Assembly: GCF_001718315.1 (NCBI RefSeq)
Contig: NZ_CP013362.1
Coordinates: 2,852,001 to 2,916,000, forward strand
Length of the DNA: 64,000 bases
Reading direction: 5' to 3'
Source of the DNA: Burkholderia diffusa
Lineage (GTDB): Bacteria; Pseudomonadota; Gammaproteobacteria; Burkholderiales; Burkholderiaceae
Positions 55,415-64,000 of this stretch are shown here, one piece after another. Made by a program: the position numbers and the translations under genes. The notes below the pieces were generated by a model, which saw only the letters and a program-made list of their open reading frames with translations, had not been told where the DNA came from and did no database searches. The number at the start of each line of letters is the position of its first letter. Position 1 is the first letter of the stretch.

Positions 55415-55996
55415 TCATGCAGCCGATTCGCGTGAAGCGGCGTCCTTGCGAGCGGCGGCGGCGGTCTGCTTGGCACCGCGTGCCGTCGTTTCGCTGACCG
55501 CGTCGAAGCCACTTTGCGCGGCCTCGATCGCCTGCCCCGTCGCGGCACGCACGGAGTCGGCCGCGGCCGTCGCCGTGGACAGCGCCGAATTCAGCGCGGC
55601 GACCACTGCGCCCGAGCCCGCCGGCGCATGCTTCGTCAGTTCGCCGACCACTTCCTTCACGCGCTTGTCGTTCTGCTCGTACTGAGCCTGGGCAACCTTC
55701 GCCCACTCGGCCTGCGTCGACACCGCAATATCGAACAGATGGCGACCGTATGCGACGGCCTTGCCTGCGGCTTCCTGCGGTGCGGCGACTTGCTGCGCGA
55801 AGCCCGCAGCCGGGTTGTTCGCGCTGAACGCGTTCTTCAGCTTGTCCTCGTATTCCTCGAGCGCCGTCTTGGCCGCTTGCAGGTTCAGTTCGACGACTGC
55901 TTCGAAACCATTAATGGCCGGACGGGCAATCGCGAACCACGCGGCGATTCCGGACTGGTAATCGGCAGCGAATTTTTCGGGGGCAAATACGGACAT
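55415..55996 (-). CDS. phaP: Phasin (PHB granule surface protein)
   Basis: A 193-residue phasin-family protein: FAPEKFAADYQSGIAAWFAIA (near residues 3-23; key part YQSGIAAW) then a long amphipathic alpha-helical, Ala/Glu-rich region (residues 40-160), and an Ala/Lys-rich tail similar to granule- or DNA-associated phasins (GAKQTAAAARKDAASRES). It coats polyhydroxybutyrate granules. The start MSVFAPEKF is the family start. It lies 264 bases ahead of phaA and may have its own strong promoter in the AT-rich region upstream. Confidence 0.88.
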   Translation of the reverse strand: MSVFAPEKFAADYQSGIAAWFAIARPAINGFEAVVELNLQAAKTALEEYEDKLKNAFSANNPAAGFAQQVAAPQEAAGKAVAYGRHLFDIAVSTQAEWAKVAQAQYEQNDKRVKEVVGELTKHAPAGSGAVVAALNSALSTATAAADSVRAATGQAIEAAQSGFDAVSETTARGAKQTAAAARKDAASRESAA

Positions 55997-56451
55997 CGGG
56001 CACGCTCCTGTTGGCAATGCGAGAGACGACGTAAAGAAAATGGAAGCCGGATCGAGGGTCCGCCTCCTTATTCACAACCCGCAGATGCTATTGACTGCGA
56101 TCAGTTGAGGATGGCCATTTTAGAGGGATTAATTGTCAATAAAGTTGCATTAATACTAGGTAAAAACCCTTATCAGTCGAAATGACCGCGCCACGATGGC
56201 GTTTTCAGCCAATGGGGCCGCGTCGCAACGCCTTGCCCGGAAAAGGTTTTTACTTTTTTACAGCATAACCGACGCGGCCAGCCGCAACATTTACCCCGTC
56301 ATTATTCCCGTTATTAGAAAAAGGGTAACCATTGAGGATGGACTGCTTTTCCGATGTAATCGTTTTTCCAGATTTACTGTGAAATCGTTACCGGGATTAT
56401 TAATGACGATTTCAATAATCAGAACAATTGCCGGACGCGATCACGGCGATC
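55997..56451. other. AT-rich intergenic region between the phasin gene and parA
   Basis: 455 bases, markedly richer in A/T than the rest of the window between about 56110 and 56430. The minus strand shows a TTGACA at 56134-56139 but no well-spaced -10, so the phasin promoter cannot be placed securely. A plus-strand ORF from 56196 runs antisense into parA; its first 85 codons lie in this region but have no ribosome site or family match. No tRNA or riboswitch was recognised. Confidence 0.5.
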
Positions 56452-57216
56452 TCACCCGATCAATTCGCGATGCAGCGCACGAAACTCCTGCGCGAGTTTG
56501 TGCGCCGGCTCGAGATGGATCACCGGCGTCGACTGCTGATGCGACTCGCGGATCTTCACCGACGCCGACAGCCGCGACGCCAGTACCGGAAGCCCTTCCT
56601 CGACGAGTTCGTCGACCAGGCGCTGCGGCAGGCTCGCGCGTGGCTGGAACTGGTTGATGACGATCCCTTCGATCTCGAGTGCCGCATTGTGGTCCTGCTG
56701 GATTTCCTTCACGTTCTCGAGCAGCGTGTACAGCGCGCGGCGCGAGAAATCGTCGCAGTCGAACGGAATCAGGCAGCGTTCGACCGCGATCAGCGCCGAG
56801 CGTGTGTAGAAGTTCAGCGCGGGCGGCGTGTCGATGTAGACGGCATCGTAGGTGTCGAGCTCGTTGAGCGCGTCGCGCAGCTTGTAGATCTTGTAGCGCG
56901 ACTCGAGCTTGCCGTGCAGCGTGTCGAGGTCCGGATGCGCGGGCATCACGTCGAGCCCGTCGAACGGCGTCGGATGGATGAACGATGCGACGTCGACCGG
57001 CCGGAAGTTGAACGTCAGCGCGGTCTCGAAGAATTCCGCGACGCCGGGGTGGGCGTCGCTCGCGCGGTCGCCGAGCAGGTAGCGTGTGGAATTCGCTTGC
57101 GCGTCGAGGTCGATGACAAGCGTGCGCAGCCCTTCGCTCGCGCTGATCGCCGCCAGGTTGCAGACGATCGTCGATTTGCCCACACCGCCCTTCTGGTTGA
57201 ATACGACCCGCCGCAT
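56452..57216 (-). CDS. Orphan ParA/MinD-type ATPase
   Basis: A 254-residue deviant Walker-A ATPase. NQKGGVGKSTIVCNLA (residues 7-22) is the nucleotide loop with the signature lysine, VIDLDAQANSTRYLLGD (34-50) is Walker A', and VYIDTPPALNFYTRSAL (near 130) is Walker B. No parB or parS-binding partner adjoins. The position upstream of phasin-phaA-phaB suggests it could position polyhydroxybutyrate granules or the chromosome, rather than a plasmid. A GAAGGAGACACC site precedes the ATG. Confidence 0.88.
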   Translation of the reverse strand: MRRVVFNQKGGVGKSTIVCNLAAISASEGLRTLVIDLDAQANSTRYLLGDRASDAHPGVAEFFETALTFNFRPVDVASFIHPTPFDGLDVMPAHPDLDTLHGKLESRYKIYKLRDALNELDTYDAVYIDTPPALNFYTRSALIAVERCLIPFDCDDFSRRALYTLLENVKEIQQDHNAALEIEGIVINQFQPRASLPQRLVDELVEEGLPVLASRLSASVKIRESHQQSTPVIHLEPAHKLAQEFRALHRELIG

Positions 57217-57585
57217 GGTGTCTCCTTCGATCGAAACGTCGAAAGAACGAGCTTAGCCGGTCAATCGTGGCGACCGCGTGACATGCATCAGATAGTGGGC
57301 ACAGGTCCTGACACATGACGATCCGGGCACGCTCGATCGCCACGGTAGGTCCTGGCCGACACGAATGCCGACGCGCGGCCCGCCTGCCAGGTTCGCGGGC
57401 GGCGCCATGCCGGCGTCGATCCTGCAGAACAGCCCGTCGAGCCGCGGGGCGATGAGTCGTGGGCGCACCAGCCACGGCCCCCCCGGAGCGCGGGCGCAAA
57501 CGGAAAAAAGCCCGAAGGTCCGTGCCAAGCGGCTGGCTTGACTCGGACATTCGGGCCCATTCCGGTGCGGGATGCCGACGTTCCG
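57217..57585. other. Intergenic region between parA and ssb
   Basis: 369 bases. The right part holds the ssb terminator (57504-57556). The left part has no accepted gene; ORFs in it lack ribosome sites and family matches. Confidence 0.5.
57504..57556 (-). terminator. Intrinsic terminator of ssb
   Basis: Long hairpin on the minus strand: GCCCGAATGTCCG near 57544-57556 pairs, with one mismatch, with CGGACCTTCGGGC near 57510-57522, followed by six T. It begins about 30 bases after the ssb stop codon. Confidence 0.8.
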
Positions 57586-58137
57586 TCAGAACGGGATATC
57601 GTCGTCCATCTCGTCGAAACCGCCGCCTGCCGGCGCGCTCGGACGGCTCTGACCACCGCCTGCACCGCCGCGCGGCGCGCCGCCGGCACGGCCGCCGCCA
57701 CCACCGCCGCGCTCCATCTGTTCGCCGCCGCGGCCGCCGCCACCACCGTAGCCGCCGCCATAACCGCCTTCGTCACCGCCGCCACCGCCGCCGCCCGAAC
57801 CGCCGCGGCCGCCGAGCATCTGCATCTGGTCTGCGACGATTTCGGTCGAATAGCGATCCTGGCCGTCCTGGCCCTGCCACTTGCGCGTGCGGATACGGCC
57901 TTCGATATAGACCGACGAACCCTTCTTCAGGTATTCGCTGACGATTTCGGCGAGACGGCCGAAAAACGCGACGCGGTGCCACTCGGTCATTTCCTTGAAA
58001 TCGCCGCTTGCCTTGTCCTTGTAGCGATCGGTCGTCGCGAGACGGATGTTCGCAACCGCGTCGCCGCTCGGCAGGTAACGGACTTCAGGATCGGCGCCGA
58101 GATTGCCGACGAGGATGACCTTGTTGACGGATGCCAT
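57586..58137 (-). CDS. ssb: Single-stranded DNA-binding protein
   Basis: A 183-residue SSB. The OB fold fills residues 1-110 ([20 protein letters not shown] and [21 protein letters not shown]), followed by a very glycine-rich linker (about 113-170) and the acidic tip DDDIPF that docks replication and repair proteins. The start MASVNKV is family-exact. Near uvrA, as in many proteobacteria where ssb and uvrA are divergent or adjacent. Confidence 0.97.
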   Translation of the reverse strand: MASVNKVILVGNLGADPEVRYLPSGDAVANIRLATTDRYKDKASGDFKEMTEWHRVAFFGRLAEIVSEYLKKGSSVYIEGRIRTRKWQGQDGQDRYSTEIVADQMQMLGGRGGSGGGGGGGDEGGYGGGYGGGGGRGGEQMERGGGGGGRAGGAPRGGAGGGQSRPSAPAGGGFDEMDDDIPF

Positions 58138-58241
58138 GTGTTTCTCCAGTAAATTCGATGCCGGGCCGCCCGCGAATGTCGTCGGAGCAGCCCGCCGGGC
58201 AAGCCGGCGAGCGCCGCCGGTTGCCTGCCCGAAAAGAGGGT

Positions 58242-59429
58242 TCAGGCCTTGCGCGGCGGCGCTTTCATGCTGGCCGCGATTATAAGCCACGCTGCCACGA
58301 GCCCGGAGCACGCATAGAAAACGGTGTTCGCGCCGCCGTGCTTCAGCAGCCAGCCGCCCGCGATGCCGCCGAGCGCGAGCCCGATCGATTGCGTGGTGTT
58401 GTAGACGCCCGTGGCCGCGCCCTTGCGCGAACCGGGCGCGAGCTTCGACACGAGCGACGGCTGCGATGCTTCCAGGATGTTGAAGCCGAGGAAGTACACG
58501 AACAGGATCGCCGCCACAATCAGGATGGTATGCGGTGCGCTGCCGAGCAACAATTGACCAATCAGGATAGCCAGAATGCCGCCGAGCAGCACCGGCTTCA
58601 TCTTGCCCCGTTTTTCCGCGACGATGATCGCCGGGACCATCATCACGAACGCGAGCCCCATCACCGGCAGGTAGACCTTCCAGTGCGCGGCGACCGGCAA
58701 CCCGCCGTCGACCAGCAGGCGCGGCACGACGAGGAACAGCGCCGTCTGTGTCGCATGCAGCACCAGCACGCCGAAGTTCAGGCGCAGCAGCTCGCCGTTG
58801 TGCAGCACCTCGCCGAACGGCGCCGGCACGTGCACGGGCTTCGCCGCATCGGGCACGATCCACATCACGACGCCGATCGCGAGGATCGACAGCACGCCGA
58901 CGATCGCGAACAGCCCGCTCATCCCGACCCAGTGGAACACGATCGGCGCGCCGACGATCGCGACCGCGAACGACACGCCGATCGAGCCGCCGACCATCGC
59001 CATTGCCTTCGTGCGGTTCTGCTCGGAGGTCAGGTCGGCAATGAACGCGAGCACCGCGGACGACACGGCGCCCATGCCCTGGATCACGCGGCCGACGATG
59101 ATCCACGTGATGTCGTGCGCGAACGCGGCGACGAAGCTGCCGAGCGCGAAGATCAGGAGGCCGGTGGCGATCACGGGCTTGCGGCCGAACTTGTCGGACG
59201 CCCACCCGTAGAAGATGTACAGCAGCGACTGCGTGACGCCGTAGGCCCCGAGCGCGATGCCGACGAGCAGCACGTTGTCGCCGCCCGGGATGGTTTTCGC
59301 ATAGACCGAGAACACCGGCATGATCATGAACAGGCCGAGCATGCGCAGCGCGAAGATCGCCGCGAGCGACGTGGTCGCGCGCAGTTCGGGCGCGCTCATG
59401 CGGGAAGACGTGGCGGACGGATTGGACAT
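58242..59429 (-). CDS. MFS transporter (DHA1-like, 12 TM)
   Basis: A 395-residue major facilitator. The motif A loop [16 protein letters not shown] is near residue 77, and about 12 hydrophobic segments are visible (for example [23 protein letters not shown] near 53-75). The frame continues to MSNPSATSS at 59429; an internal ATG (MSAPEL) ten codons later is an alternative start. It separates ssb from uvrA, a common order in Burkholderiales. Substrate unknown. Confidence 0.87.
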   Translation of the reverse strand: MSNPSATSSRMSAPELRATTSLAAIFALRMLGLFMIMPVFSVYAKTIPGGDNVLLVGIALGAYGVTQSLLYIFYGWASDKFGRKPVIATGLLIFALGSFVAAFAHDITWIIVGRVIQGMGAVSSAVLAFIADLTSEQNRTKAMAMVGGSIGVSFAVAIVGAPIVFHWVGMSGLFAIVGVLSILAIGVVMWIVPDAAKPVHVPAPFGEVLHNGELLRLNFGVLVLHATQTALFLVVPRLLVDGGLPVAAHWKVYLPVMGLAFVMMVPAIIVAEKRGKMKPVLLGGILAILIGQLLLGSAPHTILIVAAILFVYFLGFNILEASQPSLVSKLAPGSRKGAATGVYNTTQSIGLALGGIAGGWLLKHGGANTVFYACSGLVAAWLIIAASMKAPPRKA

Positions 59430-59664
59430 CGGGAATGAATTTCGAATGATCGGAATGTCCGCCCGGCGGCGGGCGGCGGAAGATCAGGGCCACCGGCCCG
59501 GCAGGCCTGGCTGGCAGGTTCCGGAACCGCTTTCCGGGACGTCTCGCAGGCTGCCTGCGGGCCGCCTCGAGCCGTGCGGCGCGGCCGCTTCCCCGGCGTG
59601 GACACCGCCTTGCTGCCAGCTGCTGCAAAGGCTGGGGCCCCCAACGACGGCCTCGAAAAGCCGT

Positions 59665-59670
59665 TATAGT
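59665..59670 (+). promoter_or_regulatory. Possible -10 element of uvrA (TATAGT)
   Basis: TATAGT 35 bases upstream of the uvrA start codon; no good -35 at 17 bases. I looked for a LexA box (CTGT-N8-ACAG) in the 275-base region and did not find one, so SOS control of uvrA is not evident here. Confidence 0.3.
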
Positions 59671-59704
59671 AGCAGGTTTGGTTCCCTCCATTTTCGCCAG
59701 GTTC

Positions 59705-62590
<2,886 letters not shown>

Positions 62591-62658
62591 CACTTTCCGT
62601 TCCCGCGCGCGGCTGCCAGCCGCGCGCGTCCGGCGCCCGCGGCGGCGGCGGCCTCATC

Positions 62659-62688
62659 GTTTTCCCTTCTGCGGTTTTCCCTTCTGCG
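62659..62688. repeat. Perfect 15-base tandem duplication downstream of uvrA
   Basis: Two adjacent exact copies of GTTTTCCCTTCTGCG (62659-62673 and 62674-62688) in the 255-base gap between uvrA and the AI-2E family gene. Likely a slippage duplication; variable number between strains is possible. No gene is affected. Confidence 0.8.
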
Positions 62689-62845
62689 TATACACCACGA
62701 GCCAAACAGCCCCGTGGCGGACCATAATGGCAGCTATACTTTACGGTCGTAAGGTTCGCCGTCCGCACCAATCCGGTGCGGCACCGGGCGGCCGCCGTCC
62801 TGCCGCCCACCGCGCGGCGCGACACACGAACGACAGGAATCCACG

Positions 62846-63928
62846 ATGGAGAAGCAACAAGAGTCGCGCGACGCGCAGAACCGCGAGCCGCACCTGCGCA
62901 GCGTGCGGCTGACGAGCGACTTCAGCCTGCCGAAGTTGTCGGCGATCGAGGTCGCCAGCTATCTGTTCGCCCTCGTCGCAATGGTGCTCGTCATCGAACT
63001 CAAGCTGCTGGGCGGGCTGCTGGCCGGCATGCTGGTCTATCAGCTGATCCACACGATCGCGCCTGTAATCGAACGCCACACCACGAGCATGCGCGCGCGC
63101 TGGGTCGCCGTCGTGCTGCTGTCGGTCGCGATCGTCGGCGGGCTCACCGGCCTGACGATCGGCATCATCGAGCACTTCGAGCACACGGTACCGAACCTGC
63201 AGAGCCTGCTCGACCAGCTGATGCAGATCGTCGAGCAGACCCGCGCACGCACGCCGTCCTGGATCGCGAGCGTGCTGCCGGTCGACGTCGAACAGATGAA
63301 GGCCAAGGCGGCGCTGCTGATGCACTCGCACATGGACCAGCTCCAGCAAGGCGGCAAGAGCGTCGCGCGCGGCTTCGGCCACGTGCTGTTCGGGATGATC
63401 ATCGGCGCGATGATCGCGATCGGCGTCGAGCACGGCAAGGTGCGCCGGCCGCTGTCGACCGCGCTCGTCACGCGCGTGTCGCGCTTCGCCGAATCGTTCC
63501 GCCGGATCGTGTTCGCGCAGATCAAGATCTCGGCGATCAACGCCGCGTTCACCGGCATCTACCTGCTCGTCGCGCTGCCGATCTTCCACCAGCGGCTGCC
63601 GCTATCGAAGACGCTCGTGCTCGTCACGTTCATCGTCGGCCTGCTGCCGGTGATCGGCAACCTGATCTCGAACACGCTGATCGTCGCGGTGTCGCTGTCG
63701 GTCAGCATGGGCACCGCGATCGCATCGCTCGCGTTCCTCATCGTGATCCACAAGTTCGAATACTTCCTGAACGCGAAGATCATCGGTGGCCAAATCGAGT
63801 CGCGCGCATGGGAGCTGCTGCTCGCAATGCTGATCATGGAAGCCGCATTCGGGCTGCCGGGCGTGATCGCAGCGCCGATCTTCTATGCGTACCTGAAGCG
63901 CGAGCTGTACATGCTGCGGCTGATCTGA
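62846..63928 (+). CDS. AI-2E family (PerM/YdiK-type) membrane transporter
   Basis: A 360-residue inner-membrane protein of the AI-2E/PerM family with seven to eight predicted helices: a short N-terminal pair (about 39-70), an amphipathic middle region (about 105-180), then a C-terminal block with FIVGLLPVIGNLISNTLIVAVSLS (about 260-283, containing the family PxIG motif) and the GLPGVIAAPIFYAYLK end. Members include Na+/Li+ antiporters and putative autoinducer exporters; the substrate is not known here. ATG has a weak AGGAATC site. Confidence 0.9.
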   Translation: MEKQQESRDAQNREPHLRSVRLTSDFSLPKLSAIEVASYLFALVAMVLVIELKLLGGLLAGMLVYQLIHTIAPVIERHTTSMRARWVAVVLLSVAIVGGLTGLTIGIIEHFEHTVPNLQSLLDQLMQIVEQTRARTPSWIASVLPVDVEQMKAKAALLMHSHMDQLQQGGKSVARGFGHVLFGMIIGAMIAIGVEHGKVRRPLSTALVTRVSRFAESFRRIVFAQIKISAINAAFTGIYLLVALPIFHQRLPLSKTLVLVTFIVGLLPVIGNLISNTLIVAVSLSVSMGTAIASLAFLIVIHKFEYFLNAKIIGGQIESRAWELLLAMLIMEAAFGLPGVIAAPIFYAYLKRELYMLRLI

Positions 63929-63963
63929 CGACCACGCCGTCCGCGTCGCCCATCACTCAATAA

Positions 63964-63997
63964 AAAACGCCGCGTCTCGTGAAGAGCGCGGCGTTTT
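63964..63997 (+). terminator. Intrinsic terminator at the right edge
   Basis: Arms AAAACGCCGCG (63964-63974) and CGCGGCGTTTT (63987-63997) with a 12-base loop, 36 bases after the AI-2E-family stop codon. A/T tracts on both sides suggest bidirectional function. Confidence 0.8.
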
Positions 63998-64000
63998 CGT

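Noticed and set aside
56196..56657. A plus-strand ORF of 153 codons in the AT-rich island, partly antisense to parA
   Set aside because: No ribosome site, no recognisable family, second half antisense to a conserved gene. Kept only as a low-probability alternative.
59430..59704. LexA box upstream of uvrA
   Set aside because: I looked for CTGT-N8-ACAG in the divergent region and found none.

Overview
The window is about 64 kb of GC-rich (roughly two thirds G+C), densely packed chromosomal DNA. Protein families and gene order (aspS-nudB-clsB, ubiE/ubiJ/ubiB, lutACB-lldP, the phasin/phaA/phaB block, ssb-uvrA) point to the genus Burkholderia, most likely the Burkholderia cepacia complex, chromosome 1. 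This assignment is inference from gene content; no 16S rRNA or other marker lies in the window. I saw no tRNA, rRNA, insertion sequence, prophage or CRISPR array.

Region by region. 1-11.5 kb is housekeeping, all on the minus strand: a TetR regulator, cardiolipin synthase clsB coupled to nudB (folate), aspS, a DUF502 membrane protein, a FmdB zinc ribbon, a small-molecule methyltransferase, and ubiquinone genes ubiB, ubiJ and ubiE with a Tim44-like protein between them, then a DUF971/HIT pair. 11.6-18.6 kb holds a giant FAD/Fe-S oxidoreductase (DUF3683) divergent from ilvA and queF. 18.7-23.7 kb is a D-amino-acid catabolic locus (ridA, D-aminoacylase and an RpiR regulator, divergent from a PLP D-amino-acid deaminase) followed by a DJ-1-like protein. 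23.9-31.4 kb is accessory: MFS pump plus MarR, EcsC, lipase, CHRD protein, class II aldolase, a second PLD-type cardiolipin synthase, and a candidate orphan small RNA near 28.55 kb. 31.6-37.2 kb is the L-lactate unit: a FadR-type regulator divergent from lutA-lutC-lutB-lldP. A lipoprotein M48 protease follows.

38.2-52.2 kb is the most striking region: two divergent arms that together look like an aryl-polyene / xanthomonadin-type pigment pathway. It has a XanB2-like chorismatase, glycosyltransferase, ketoreductase and ACP on one arm. The other arm is a tightly overlapping operon with a membrane protein, AMP-ligase fused to a dehydratase, acyltransferase, LolA-like carrier, MMPL/RND exporter, polysaccharide deacetylase, ketosynthase, chain-length-factor-like protein and a hotdog dehydratase. 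Two small, poorly characterised proteins (one exported, one membrane-anchored) sit at its right edge.

53.0-57.2 kb carries polyhydroxybutyrate functions (acetoacetyl-CoA reductase, thiolase, phasin) and an orphan ParA ATPase without ParB, across an AT-rich intergenic stretch. 57.6-64 kb holds ssb, an MFS transporter, uvrA and an AI-2E/PerM family protein, ending in a clear terminator.

Start codons were chosen by family length, Shine-Dalgarno spacing and four-base ATGA overlaps; several ORFs begin well upstream of the likely start.
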